From the NCBI GenBank assembly GCA_021292105.1, contig CM037874.1, positions 41,078,309 through 41,142,308 on the forward strand: a stretch of 64,000 nucleotides of DNA, read 5' to 3'. Source of the stretch: Anadara kagoshimensis. Taxonomy: Eukaryota; Mollusca; Bivalvia; Arcoida; Arcidae. A program made the position numbers and the translations under genes. Positions 44,989-58,079 of the stretch are shown here, one piece after another; the stretch's first letter is position 1; each line of letters starts with the position of its first letter. The notes beneath the pieces were generated by a model. The model was not told the DNA's origin. It searched no databases and saw nothing but the letters and a program-made list of their open reading frames with translations.

Positions 44989-46559
44989 GCATAAGTATGA
45001 TACAAGGATATAATTAGAATTATATTTTCTAAATCAGGAAATTTAAATAAAGTGTATTCATTCATGATTGGTGTTAAAATCTCTTTTGAGCTTTCATGCA
45101 CAGTAATAAGTTTGCTAAATATAAATCAATTTGGTTTGTTAAAATATGAATTATTAAAACATTCAATCATTTCTAACTGAATGTTATGTAAATGACTAAG
45201 TAATAATTTGATATTGTTGCTAAATATTCATGATATAATGATTATTTTGCAGTAAACGTATAGAATTCATTTCAAAACTCTGAGATCTGTTATTAGTTGG
45301 AAAATAAACTTTAAACATTGCTTTTACACTTAATATTGGATTAACATTTAGAGATCTAGATTTGTTTTTGAACATTTGCACTAATTTTGTTTTATTGTTG
45401 ACAAATAATGGGTCGTTATGATATCGATTGAATATGGAAACATGATACTTAGAAATCCACGATTTTTTTCATTTTTTAACATGATTTTTTTTAAAATGAG
45501 TAACATTATTTAAGCCCACCAAAAGTGCGATGTTACCATTATGTGGAGTTCTGTACACAGAATGTTTATAATCATAAAAGTTTTAATCTACATGAACCAA
45601 TAATCTCCCTTACTAAATTTGGTTCTATTTAGCCGACAAAAAAATTGATTTAAAATATGATATAATGACACTTCATTTGCATAAATCACCAACATTAGGT
45701 CACCGAAGATAATTCCGTTAAAGATTTTAAGAGGCTATACACACAGACTAAGTTGGACCAACGTTTGGGTTATACTGCGCTTTTGGATGTCCGTACATTT
45801 AAGGACATCGTTGTCAAAATGCAACATCTAAGGACATCGTTGTCAAAATGCAATGCACTGTATAGAAAGTTCATTTTAAATTGATTTATTTATATCGATT
45901 AAACGTTAAACAAACGTTGTCCAGATATAACGTTTGGAATCATAACTCTATCGTTGTTATTGCTGTTTTTGTTACAATAAAGTACGAAAAAGCTACGAGT
46001 GTCTAGTTACTAGTATTAACTTGTAGTGAAGGTAGCTTTGTGCCATATTGAAGAACTGTTATGACAAACTAAATGAAAACCGCCAATCTTACCGGAAATA
46101 AGGTTTTTGTTCATATCCTTGTGGCCATCTCTATGTTTTTTTTTCGAAACTTTTCCTTTCGTTATATATTTTCCTTTTTTTACTGTATACATGTATTTAA
46201 AATGTAAATATTTTCCCCTGTATTAAACACTTTCTGAAAACAGTTAGTATAACACTTAACGGAGATACTCACGCGACGTAGCCGACTTTGAGGTCACAAA
46301 ACAACTGTTTAGCTGTAGCGTGGAAGAGGTACAGCCATTCTCCGAGTATACGATACGGCGTTATCATTCAGTCTTATGACAAATTATCGACAGCCTATCG
46401 GCAATGTTTTATTATTATATAATTTAAGTCCTAACTTTTCCTATCTTATCTAACTTTCATTAGCCTGAATCATAAGGTACCTTCACGAGGTATCATGTGA
46501 TCGATTTAAAATCAGTTTTTAACTTAGTATAGCCTGTTATGGCGTACTGAATCTTATTT

Positions 46560-47405
46560 ATTGTTAATGTCAGTTGTTTTTTATTTCTGACGTTCAATAA
46601 TATTTAATACCTTAAACGATTTATTTAATCTTTTTCTAACTGCTTCAACTGTGGTACTAATGACGTCTAGCCAGTTCTACTGAACGTTGCAAACCAAACA
46701 GATAAACATTTATTTAGATAATTTATAATTAATTTATTTTATAAATATCGCGAATAGTCTTCTCCTATGTGTGATTTGTAATGAATTTTTATTTTCTGTT
46801 TAAAAATTTTAGTGTTCAGAGAAAAAAATGAAAAATTAACGGTGTATTATTGTTTGTTTCCTAAACAATCTTCTGGAGTTGATTTATTATTTTGTTATCA
46901 TTTGTTTACAAAGTAAATGAACAATTGATGATCGTTTCGTTAGCATTTTAAAACAATTTAGCTACTTTAAAATGAATAGAAATGAATAGTAGCTTAAACT
47001 CTACGTGTTTAATAAATGATAACGTGATGGCTTGGGTTATTTTTATTTATTTATTATTTTTATTTGTGTTGTAAATCAACAATGTCGTGTGATTTTGGTT
47101 TATGTAAATAGTTTTTATTTGCTGACGTTCAAAAATATTTAGTACCTGTAACCGATTTATTTGAACTTTTCCTTACCGCTAATAAATGTGTTGCTAGATG
47201 ACGTCTAGTCAGTTCTATTGAAGGATTGCCAATCAAACACACTCACTTAAATAACGTATAATAAATTTATTTTTTTAAAAATATCGCAAATAGCAATTTT
47301 TTTCTTGTGTCACGTACTATGTGTGACAATATATGTGTCATGATTTTCCATTTTCTATTTAACAATTTTAATGTTCAAGAAAATAATTGAAAAAATCAAC
47401 GAATG
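46560..47405 (+). repeat. diverged ~300 bp direct duplication
   Basis: TGACGTTCAATAATATTTAA, TGACGTCTAGCCAGTTCTAC, AAATATCGCGAATAG and CTGTTTAAAAATTTTAGTGT (46580-46850) recur in order with ~80% similarity by eye at 47120-47395. The block TGACGTCTAG(C/T)CAGTTCTA(C/T)TGAA is the best preserved. No coding frame is shared. Confidence 0.7.
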
Positions 47406-47699
47406 TAATATATCGATGTATCTATCAAATCTGCTGCATATAGGAAAAGGGTATTAAAATATAGAGTTACATTTTAATACCAACAAATAGAGCTGATAAT
47501 ATTGTATCCGTTTTACTATTGTGAATGACTTATTTAAGGTGTCATGTGGTTTGTTTTTTTCATTTTTCAGAAGCAAACATTTTGAAATATTAATATTTCA
47601 AAAAGTCAAGATATATTTTTTTTTAAATATAAAAGTCTGAACGTATATTGTTTTTTTCATAGAAAAAAATTCTTTTTAACCTTCCAAAAACTAAACACA

Positions 47700-47855
47700 A
47701 TGACAAAGTATTGCCTTATGTGGATTTGGGAAAAAATGTTCCTTTTATTCTTCGCATTTCAATCACAAAATTGATTGATTTCCCACAATTTTTGGTCAGA
47801 GCACTAGAGATGGGGAACTTCATTTCTAGTGTTGCAAGATTAGAACAGGTTTAGT
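47700..47855 (+). repeat. repeat family B fragment
   Basis: AAGTATTGCCTTATGTGGAT, TTTTTGGTCAGAGCACTAGA and TTCTAGTGTTGCAAGATTAG match the 3' half of B. Confidence 0.6.
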
Positions 47856-48109
47856 TATGATAACTATTTCTTTTTCTTGGTTCACATTAGATATAATTTC
47901 AAATGTAGCTCCTAATAATAATTACATTTATATCACTTATCTTACTTATAAACAGAATGGAGATTTATTTCCAAATTTGGTTTAAATAATCACCAATTTC
48001 AATGCAAGAAAACAATTTTTTGTCCGAATTATAAACAATATTATCAGAATTTGAACATGTTTGATTTATGAACGTCAAAAAGGTTCAAGTTCCTTTCATT
48101 CTAAATTTT

Positions 48110-48275
48110 AATTTCACAACCGGCGGGTGTAGTTAGCTAAACAGACAGTGCTTACCTTTTCGGAGGAGCACCATGATAAAAGTTCACGCTTTAAACTTTA
48201 CAACGACTTTACAAAGTTTTTGCTTTGTTTAGGGGATTGTGATTTGGACAGAAACCAGTATATTTGTGTTTGACT
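48110..48275 (+). repeat. repeat family A fragment
   Basis: GGCGGGTGTAGTTAGCTAAA, CAGTGCTTACCTTTTCGGAG and GGGGATTGTGATTTGGACAG are in order. A similar fragment lies at 50465-50610. Confidence 0.65.
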
Positions 48276-48635
48276 TTTTTATTATGATTTTGACATGAAC
48301 ATGTTATTTGTCTATTTTGTATAGGAGTTATTATCTATTATGTATTTGATTTGTTACCGCAACATAACAATGAATTTGAGTTTTTAATCAACATCACCAC
48401 ATAGAGATAGTAAATTCTAAAAATAGTATTACAAAAAAAGTTAATTATTTCAACAGAAAACTGGTATTATATTACACTTGTTTGTAGTGAGATTTAGATT
48501 GGTTTTGTGTTTTAAGTAACAGTATCTGTATATATGTAGTATAAGTTGAATGTGTTGTATTGTGCAAACCATAAATAACGTTATATCAAACAAAATTAAC
48601 CGAAGGGAAAATTTGAAATAAAATATTTTCTTAGT

Positions 48636-48637
<2 letters not shown>

Positions 48638-48683
<46 letters not shown>
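48638..48683. repeat. long poly-T run
   Basis: About 46 consecutive T residues, possibly the poly-A tail of a minus-strand retroposed sequence. It yields an artefactual Lys-rich frame on the minus strand, and I could not identify an attached element. Confidence 0.9.
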
Positions 48684-48684
<1 letters not shown>

Positions 48685-48689
48685 GTCAA

Positions 48690-50455
48690 TCTGACAAATT
48701 TTTTATTTACTTTTAACAGACATATATAGATAAAAACCTCTTTAGAAACATATGTTTGCAAAATTAAACACATAACACCATATACATACAATTAAAAGTG
48801 TTTGAATGCTATAATATATGTTAGTAAGTGTAACTAATGTAACTATTTCGATTAGCTTTAGGTAAGAAACATATCAGTGCATCAGTACTTTGATTCGTTG
48901 TTTTCTTGATAATATTCCAGAAATTAGATTATGGACGATTCAAGTTTATAAACCCCTAAGAATCAAGATATGATCACGTAATATTTACAGTGGTTAAGTT
49001 GGCTTATAAAAACACCAACGTATATAAGGCACTTACTGAGACAAAATATTTTGATTATATTATGGACGACTTTATATCGGGGTATGATATTTATACATAT
49101 ATATTTAACATATGTTACCCAATGATTAAAATTAATGACAAACATGTTATATATTACCTGTGGTTTATGAAAATATTTCCATGTTAAGTCCATAAGCACA
49201 TATACCCGTTACCTAGCGAATACGATACATTTATACTGTAGGTGTATACCAAATAAATCATATTATATTCTTTACATGTACTCTATTTATGACGCTGTAT
49301 ATTCTTATCTATTTCCATGTGAACCAGGTCAGACATGTATACACAACCATTCATCCGAATCACAACCATGATATCAGTCACAACATGTAAGCATTTTGCC
49401 ATTCAGAATACGTTTGACAGATATTTAAAAACTGCGTTTCTTTAACAAATGGTTTTTTATAGGCACATGATCAAGTATGTTCATCATAGAAGTATTATCA
49501 TTTAATCGAAAATATTTCTACTGAATAGGAATGTCAGGCGAGGATAGGACACTCCTTTCCAAAAACAAGAAATATATTTATTTAACGATAGAGTTTGTCT
49601 ATTGACTATTATGGGTGTTGGGTGGGTTATTAATTTTCGATGCAGTCGAATACCCCACCTGTCATCATAAAAACCAGTTTCAATAAATGATTTGCGATCC
49701 TACTTTTGACATTTTTGCTGTGTTTGAAATAAAACAAATAACAAAAATGTATATGAGCTCTAACCTTGGAAAACTTCACCTGACACACGGTAACCATGGT
49801 CACAAATATATACAAAACCATGCGTCATTAATCAGGTCAAAGTATCTACTATCCCTTCAGGTAATGTAGTGTTTCAGTTTGTCGGTGTTACTAAGAGAAT
49901 AAAGATGAACAAATGGTGAGTACTGTTTTAATACTCTATAGACTGTAACAATAATAATACTTTGTCCTTGTCCTAATTTTACATAAGGATTGGTCCAGGT
50001 CATTTGGCATTGTTCTTGTTATGGTTCAGTTACATATCATACTAAACGAGCCCGTTTGATCTTGATTATAATACAAAAAAGACTACATATTCTACTGTAA
50101 ATTACAAAACAATCACAAATAAATAAATTCAGATAGTTTTAAATTTTAAACATTTTTGAACAAGGTCAATGTATATTTAAAGAAATATGGGTGATATATC
50201 AGAATATTCATCAAAAATGTTGTTTTGGGGTATGCTTTCAAAGGTCAATTGACACAAAGGTTTATGTAATGTGATATTAAGCTATTTCTTTTTTTTTTTA
50301 AATATGGGCATTTTAATGGAAATTTGATGGGTTATTGGTACACTTTTATTGGATTGTTTTCAGAGATTTTATAAACAAAATTCATATATGTATCAGCTTT
50401 TTGGGTGAGTTTTCAAATATAACAAAATTTATTGATATAATAATACTTAGATAAT
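48690..50455. other. no gene or repeat recognised
   Basis: AT-rich sequence with only short unsupported frames. Confidence 0.5.
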
Positions 50456-50464
50456 AATTTCGGA

Positions 50465-50612
50465 ATTCAACCAGGAGTTGCTTACCCTTTCCGAGCTACC
50501 AACCTTGCTTTCGTGGTAAAATTCACGTTTACCTTGATTTTAGAAGTTATCAAAGTTTTTACTTTCCTTTTGGGATTGTGATTTGAGCATGGTATTGGTA
50601 TGTTTGTGTTTG
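50465..50612 (+). repeat. repeat family A fragment
   Basis: GGAGTTGCTTACCCTTTCCG, AGTTTTTACTTTCCTTTTGG and GATTGTGATTTGAGCATGG match the 3' half of A. Confidence 0.6.
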
Positions 50613-50614
50613 AT

Positions 50615-51845
50615 TTATTTTAAAAACGAATAAAATTATGCTTTCATAACAGCGAGTTATCTCGCGGCATCTGGTGCTATCTGGTTACTTTTTTGGATTT
50701 TAACTTCAAAACAAAGTAAAATAAATTGAAACAAAAAGGGGATAAACAACTTCATCTGTTGTAATGATATGACTATAAGTTACCCTCTGATGTACCCTAT
50801 TTAGCATTTAAAAATTGCAAAACTTCCTATGATAATATATCTTGAAACAGTTGCATTGACTATTAAAATGTTTGTGGGTTTTGTAATCCCTTTTCATTCA
50901 GATTTTGAAAATGGGTCTTTGTATAAAAGTTTTAATCTTGTCATTTTTCTTTGCTACCTAAAACTATTGTTACAGTCTATGAAGTATAAAACACTCACCA
51001 GGTTTTGTCCTTCTTCTAACACACCTGATGAATGACAAACACCGTTACCCGAGGAGACGCCAGATACTACTGACCCATGGTTAATGCAGTACTCATTTGG
51101 TGTTTGTTACCATATTTTCCATCTCTAACACATGTGAAGTTTTCCATTGATTTGATTTGCATATTTTTGTCATTTATTTTATTGACAACAGTGAAATATA
51201 ATATCGAAATTGTTTAAGGCCATAAATAATTTATTGGAACTCGAAAGTTTTTACTGTATTAAATAACTATAGAACAAAAGATATTAAATACAGCACTTGT
51301 CTTTTTTGCATACTAATTGCCGACTTATTGCTTGTAAGTCCCATTACAGTCAACAAAGAACACTTTCTTGGTCAATAAATAATACCGACAGATTCGATTA
51401 AGCAAAGAAGAACAAGTAAAAAGGCGAACACACAAACGGTAACTAAATGTGAATTTTAAAGCTAGTTATAAACGTATATTTTAAAAATTGTTTTTAAATA
51501 CCTGCACGTTATATTAAGAGACATAACCACGGTAAATACAAACTTATCTACATACCCGATATTAAATGGGTGAGTGACTCATATCTTACATGAGTCATGT
51601 TCTATGTTTACAGCAAAGGCCGATGTATATTACCACTGCGTATAATTGTTAATATCATTTCCATTGTTCAACATCAGGTATTTGTACATCATTGTAGTTT
51701 TCACTTTAGAAATGTATACATTAAAACTGAAACATAAACTGTCTTATCTTAGTAACGCAAAAAAGTTATACGTGTGTACATGTGACTATTTAATTTACGT
51801 AATGCACATGTATATGAAACTGTTTAATCATTTCTAATATTTTTG
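50615..51845. other. no gene seen
   Basis: AT-rich sequence. A small inverted pair (ACAAACACC near 51038, GGTGTTTGT near 51098) is the only structure noticed. Confidence 0.45.
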
Positions 51846-51859
51846 TAATACGAGTATAA

Positions 51860-52490
51860 CTGCTCGACATTTTGTGTTTTGTAAAACGAGTAACAGGTCG
51901 ACATTTTGTATTTTGTAAAACGAGTAACTGCTCGACATTTTGTATTTTGTAATACTAGATACTGCTCGACATTTTGTATTTTGTAATACGAGTAACTGCT
52001 CGATATTTTGTATTTTGTAATACGAGTAACTGCTCCACATTTTGTATTTTGTAATACTAGTTACTGCTCGACATTTTGTTTTTTGTAAAACGAGTAACTG
52101 CTCGACATTTTGTATTTTGTAATACGAGTAACTGCTCGACATTTTGTATTTTGTAATACGAGTAACTGCTCGACATTTTGTTTTTTGTAAAACGAGTAAC
52201 TGTTTGACATTTTGTATTTTGTAATACGAGTAACTGCTCGACATTTTGTTTTTTGTAAAACGAGTAACTGCTCGACATTTTGTATTTTGTAATACGAGTA
52301 ACTGCACTCGACATTTTGTATTTTGTAATACTACATATGCAGTTACTGCTCGACATTTTGTATTTTGTATAACGAGTAACTGCTCGACATTTTGTATTTT
52401 GAAATACGAGTAACTGCTCGACATTTTGCAGTTTGTAATACGAGTAACTGCTCGACATTTTGTATTTTGTAAAACGAGTAACTCCTCGAC
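51860..52490. repeat. 34 bp minisatellite, about 19 units
   Basis: The unit is CGAGTAACTGCTCGACATTT followed by TGTATTTTGTAATA, 34 bases, with a few variant units. CGAG...CTCG within each unit is a short palindrome. As 34 is not a multiple of three, three units make a 34-residue frame and the minus strand is open in several phases, giving Tyr/Gln/Asn/Lys-rich pseudo-proteins. The array ends directly against the hairpin at 52498. Confidence 0.95.
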
Positions 52491-52497
52491 ATTATTA

Positions 52498-52637
52498 GTT
52501 ACACAGTCTGTTAGTGACCTAATATGGTTTATACAGGGTCAGTAAACTCCATATCGGGCGAGGGCGAAGCCCAAGACCAGATATGGAATTCACTGACCCT
52601 GTATAAACCATATTAGGTCACAAACAGACTGTGTAAC
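52498..52637. mobile_element. foldback hairpin element 1
   Basis: A 140-base near-perfect palindrome. The left arm is GTTACACAGTCTGTTAGTGA through TACAGGGTCAGT and the right arm its reverse complement, with one mismatch region and a ~47-base centre that includes GGGCGAGGGCGAAGCCC. The layout fits a foldback or MITE-type element. No coding capacity. Confidence 0.85.
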
Positions 52638-53129
52638 GATTATATCCTACCGATCACCCAGAAGAACCACCGTGGATACCTGATCTATACACGGATAAGG
52701 AGACTGGAGAGTAGTTCAGGATGAGACACTGCTGTGTTTTAGTAACCTTTAAATCAAAGAAATCAATTGCACTTTCGTCCTTGGAAATCAAATATTTTGT
52801 TTCAATATCACAACATCTTTACTAGTGTCCGTATTTGCACTAAATATTTGTGATAAATATGACGTGTTTTCTACGAGGTTGGTGCTTTTGACGTTGGTCA
52901 GGGGAAATAACTCTCATATTGACTAGATATGAACAGGACTGACCCGATATGGATTATATCATGTCACCACGTGGCCAGCATTGTCGAATGAAATTCACAG
53001 AAACTAGTGAGAAGTAGGATATTTTGTAATACAAGACAATACAATACTTATGTAATACAAGAAACTGTTTGACTTTTGTATTCCATAAAATTTGCCCTTT
53101 TTAATTCACGAAATACAATGCAAAAGCTA

Positions 53130-53365
53130 TATGACGACTTTTGCTTTACTCATCAGTAGTGCTTGGACCAAAATTGTCAATTTTCATTTTTTTATGCTTT
53201 TTATAAGATGCCAATAGGTCTAATGTATAGTATAGCTAAGATAATACTTTGCATGAGGGAGTATATCTTACTTTTTGAGAAATTGTAATTTTTAACTGGC
53301 AGCAAATAGGCAATAGTATATTTCTGACGACAATAAACAAAATGGTTTGATCAGTCGAGGCTTCC
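53130..53365 (-). repeat. repeat family B copy, minus orientation
   Basis: TCATCAGTAGTGCTTGGACC, AAGATAATACTTTGCATGAG and GGGAGTATATCTTACTTTTT occur in B order. Confidence 0.65.
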
Positions 53366-54615
53366 TTTAATGTTGGTATAGCAATAAACTGGAAGACCTT
53401 TGTAGTAAGGGAAACTGTCACAACGTTGCGATACAAAATAACTGTTAGACTCCTCTAATATGGAAAACGTCAACTGCACACAAGATACGCCACGTGATTT
53501 TGTTTCTCAGCTTTTGGGAGGGTGATTAGGAGATGGTCAGATTTTCAGATTACCACGGCTTCTAAAACATATTATCTCTGCCTGTCGTGCATAATATAAA
53601 GTATATTATATATTAATCTGTATATTGTACCAGCCAATCAGTTGATTTAAACTTGATATTGTTATAATATAAATTGGTATATTGTAATGTCTATTCAAAT
53701 GTTATATCATTTATTGTATATGAATACTAATTTATTTTTAATTAACAAGCGTTATCGATTACATAAAAAACCTGTCACACCAAAGAATTTACAATAAATT
53801 AAACTTTGACAATATGAAAATTTGAACCAATATTAATGCAAAGATTATGATGACATTTCTCAAAATCAAAATAGCTTTTAACTGGCATCATTAATCATAT
53901 ATTTTTATATTGCCTAGTTACATTGCCTCGGCGTGTCATTTTGGTCCATTGCTTTCGATCTCAGACGAAACGGTTTAATACATCCAGTATAGGTAAGTAC
54001 AATTTAAAACTATTTTCAGATCTGAAAATATTTTTATTTGATTTAGAAATACTGTTTTGTAAGAAAACCCACAGAATAAAAATAAAATAGCTCACAAAAT
54101 ACAGTAATCTACCGAATTAACGGCTTCGGTACCTTGTAAGCGTTTTTGACGTAAACCAGAAGCCAATAAGCATCTCCAAGTCTCTCCTTCGGGAAAACAG
54201 TGAATGTCAGCCAACGTATGTTTAAATAATTGAAGGTTAAGGTTTGAAATTTTAATTGATATAACCATCAATGAACTTTTTTACCCAGTCATATAGCCTC
54301 AGCGTGTCATATTTGCCCTTTGCCTTTGTTTTCAGACCAATATAACACACCCTGGCAAACTTACTGTGCAATAATATTACAAAGCATATAACATGAATAG
54401 ATACTAAGGTATATTGTTCGTTTTGCTATTTTATGAATGTGTATATTGTAGTGTCTGATCAACTGTTCTACACAATTCAATATATTACAGTGGCAGATTG
54501 ACTGCTATACAATATAAAGTATTGTATATCATATGAATGGGTATATTAAAGCTTAAAATCCTTGACGTTTATACAATATATTTATTGCATTTTATATAAA
54601 TTTGTATATACTACA

Positions 54616-55608
54616 TATGAGGGTTGTTCGAAATGCAATGTGCATTAAACGATATCTCAAAAGCATTCGACTCAAATAGTGAAATGAACATTGCATCTCT
54701 TCATCCTCCGGGGTTGAAATACATAATTTCAATCTCTGCATCCATTTCTGAAATATGTGACGGTACGCTAGTTTAGGTAGATCTCTAAGACTGATTGATG
54801 ACTGAGCCAAATGGTTTGTCATGCCTTGTAACAACAACCAGATAAGATTTTTTTTACGTTTGAAGAAACAATTCGCATGAGGCTAGATCTGGAGAGTATG
54901 GTGGGTATGGCAAGACGGTAACCTCCGACTTAAAAAACTGCTTAAAGGCTCAGATGTTTGTGATGAAGCATTATCATAAGGTCGATGAACATGTCTAAAT
55001 CCTGACAGGGCGTCGTTAAAGCTCATACCCGTTTTTTGTTATCCGTTAGTATATAAGGGGTCCATCTGGCAAAAATCTTTTGTACTTTCAATACGCTTCA
55101 AGATTAAATGCACCCGTGATAGCGATATTCCAATAGCTTTGGCAATATCATGAATCGTGTATCCAATCATTCCCCTGACTTTTGAGACATTTGCCTTGCC
55201 TATTACAATCATTGATTTTGATGCATCTTTGATGGGCTCTGTGCCAGTCAGAAGTTTCTTTCTCAACCTACGAACTGCCTCATAAGATACCTTATCAGGC
55301 CCAAATCCTTCCCCCAATTCAGTGATAATCTGTTTTACCGAATGACGTAGTGTTGTGCAAACTTTTATATATGCTCTAATTTCTTCAATATTCTCAACCC
55401 GTTTCCCAATCATTTTACAACAGTGGTCAACGACTAACTATATTGAAATGACTATAATTTCAAAACTATGTGGAGCTGAAGACACGTGTTTATACTGTTG
55501 GAAATATATCAAATAGAGCTATTCAAGCATATCATCATCAACGAATTAGTGCAAAGCGGTATCGCGCTGTGGTTCAATGCACACTAGATTTCGAACAACA
55601 TTTTGCGT
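54616..55608 (-). pseudogene. decayed mariner-type transposon
   Basis: The ends are inverted repeats sharing TTGTTCGAAAT and a following GTGCATT. On the minus strand the transposase is recognisable in pieces: an N-terminal HTH region (ELGEGFGPDKVSYEAVRRLR, NVSKVRGMIGYTIHDIAKAI), a YDNASS block corresponding to the second catalytic Asp, YSPDLASC corresponding to the third, and a C-terminal FQKWMQRLKLCIS. The segment with the first catalytic Asp is missing and the frame is broken several times, so the copy is inactive. At ~990 bases it is shorter than the usual ~1.3 kb, and the family assignment rests on these motifs. Confidence 0.85.
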
Positions 55609-55873
55609 CTCTGCTATGTACCACAGACTTACCACCCACCGTTTATATCAGATCATACTATTTTTGTTCAAATTAAAACGCACTACTTTAAACTTACTCC
55701 ACTATATTTCCCAACTGTTTGTCATCATAATAATAATATATACATTACATATTAGATTTTGTTTATTTTTAGCTTCATTAAAATTGTTATGTAACTCGCT
55801 ATTGAGGAAATTAATAGTCTGTATGCGGATGACTGTTATAATTGGATATTATATGTATGTTAAATGGTATATA

Positions 55874-55983
55874 GGGTTATTGAACTGATATTGTGAAATA
55901 TTGTCCCGTTGACTCGAAATTGTACTCGCAGCTCGCAAATTCGAGTCAACGGACAATATTTCACAATATCAGTTCAATAACCC
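55874..55983. mobile_element. foldback hairpin element 2
   Basis: A 110-base palindrome: GGGTTATTGAACTGATATTG through CCGTTGACTCGA pairs with its reverse complement with a one-base bulge. The centre is AAATTGTACTCGCAGCTCGC. A smaller hairpin (CTAGTTCTT / AAGAACTAG) lies at 56074-56101 and another (GTTAGCGTGC / GCACGCTAAC) at ~56211-56248. Confidence 0.85.
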
Positions 55984-56849
55984 TTTTATTATATAGCAAA
56001 ATAAATTCCGTTTATTTCCGCCAAGTTTTTCATGTAAAATACCATTTTGTTATACAATACATATATATTACGCTAGTTCTTGTAAATGGATAAGAACTAG
56101 TGCAATATGACAAACAACACAGCGATGACGTCGACAACAATCGTATGACGTCATAAACGACAGCGTCATGTGACAAAAAAATGATTCGGGAAACATCGGA
56201 CTGGAACAAAGTTAGCGTGCAAATATCAATATTTAATGCACGCTAACACCTCGGGATTTATCGTTTATTTTCTATGCGAAGCATATATTGCTATATAACA
56301 ATATCTAAAATATATTGCATGCAATATGAATTGGTGCACCATGATTTACTTTGTTTCATGCCTATAAATAAATGCGGGTCAAATGTTCATTAAAACCAAT
56401 TACAGTTCTCGATTTATTGACAAACAGTAAAACATACCAGGGTAATAATATCCATATTATCCTAATAAAACAATTAACAGATGATGATGTTAACAATATA
56501 ATTAAAATGATGCAAGATTATTGGATATAAAACAATGTGGGTGTCAATGGGTTTTGTATTTCAATGATGCATTAGAGTTTAACAATACAATACTACCATT
56601 GTTTCAAGTGATGCACATATATTTCAGTGACATATACTTCAAAAGCATATATATAGCATATATATAACTAGGAATAATAAGTGGACTGCTACAGCGAATG
56701 TAAAAATAAAATGTCGGTTGTACATCTGTGTATAGTATCTGCTTCTAACAAATATGTCATTTAAGCAATTTGTTTGGACTTGTCTCTGACATCATCCACC
56801 GCTCAACCCTTTGCAATATCTAATGCGAATATTAAATAATCAAAAACAA

Positions 56850-56975
56850 ACATACTTATCCATGTCCAAATCACGATCCCAAAGCAAAGTAAAAAGTTTG
56901 AAACTGACAAAATTCGTTAACACGTGAAGTTCTACAAGGGAAGTGAGTCCGCGTGCTCCGGAAAGGCAAGTTTCT
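56850..56975 (-). repeat. repeat family A fragment, minus orientation
   Basis: AACAAACATACTTATCCATG, AAAGCAAAGTAAAAAGTTTG and AAGTGAGTCCGCGTGCTCCG are in order, and the copy stops there. Confidence 0.7.
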
Positions 56976-57054
56976 AGTGTAAATTAGTGTTAATATTATT
57001 TGTTTGGTCAGCGACATACAAAACAATTTTAAATATTTTGGCTGTTATGAATAT

Positions 57055-57211
57055 AATAAATCAATTAATGACTTTCGATTCGGTAAACATAAGGATTTAT
57101 CAACCTCAAACACATTTTATTTACCGAGGCCGTAGGCCGAGGTGAATATTATGTTTTTGAGGTTGATAAATTTTTGTGTTTACCGAATCGAAAGTCAATA
57201 ATTGATTTATT
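57055..57211. mobile_element. foldback hairpin element 3
   Basis: A 157-base palindrome: AATAAATCAATTAATGACTT, TCGATTCGGTAAACA and TTTATCAACCTCAAA pair with the right arm. The centre includes CCGAGGCCGTAGGCCGAGG, itself an inverted repeat. The design is like element 1: long AT-rich arms and a short GC-rich centre. Confidence 0.85.
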
Positions 57212-57684
57212 CTATGACTAATGATTTTTATTACCATATGTTTTATAACAAAACGTAAAAAATGTCCTTTTCTTTTTCCAATGTTGTATCACATAACGTC
57301 GCGTGCGTTTTTGCGCAGTAAACATTACCTATTATTACGTCATAAAAACGCCGCGTGCATTATTGCGTGGTGAATAGGCTCGCCAAACGCCTTCTTAACT
57401 AATCAGAAAAGGGCAAAATCATTGGCCATTATTTGAGTTGGTATGTCACAGTTTTACCGTTGTATGTACATTACTGGATATATCTTGTAAGATTCATAAG
57501 ATCGGTCGGCATATTTATATTATCCATTCAACTATTTCAAATTATACATGCTGTATGAATACATATACATTTATTATAGGTATACAATATAATTATGTAA
57601 TTCAACAAAGAAGCTAGTATAGCTAGTTTACTAGGTCTTATAAATAGATAAAAGTTATACAATATGTAGTAATTAAATATTTCA

Positions 57685-58070
57685 ACAAATTTATGTGTGT
57701 TTGGTTGTAACTAAGGAACTGGTAGACCCAGTATACCAAGTCCAACGCTAAATATATAACTTGACATTTGTAATATATTATAGATATTATATAATTATAT
57801 ACTTCAACAAAGAGATTTGTGTTTAGTTGTCACTAAGGAGCTAGTAGACCGAATACACGAAGTCCAACGAGATTATATATATTCAACAAAGAGATGTGTA
57901 ACTTAGAAGTCAGTGGACACTGAATACTAGGTCCTAGGTTATATATTTATGATTTATGATTTATTTTAGTCATACAAAATATTGTAATTACATATATAAT
58001 AAAACAGATTTGTGTTTGGTTGTAACTAAGGAACCATAGACCCAGTATAATGGGCCGTAGGTGATATATA
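57685..58070 (+). repeat. degenerate tandem repeat of ~110 bp
   Basis: Four diverged units share TGTGTTTGGTTGTAACTAAG, GAACTGGTAGACCCAGTATA and AAGTCCAACG. No gene is present. Confidence 0.6.
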
Positions 58071-58079
58071 ATATTTGTA

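Noticed and set aside
48450..48791. Lys-rich protein
   Set aside because: It is created by reading a 46-base poly-T run on the opposite strand.
51834..52458. overlapping Tyr/Gln-rich open frames
   Set aside because: A 34 bp array without stop codons keeps several frames open automatically.
51860..52490. CRISPR-like array
   Set aside because: Units are contiguous with no unique spacers, and the context is an animal genome.
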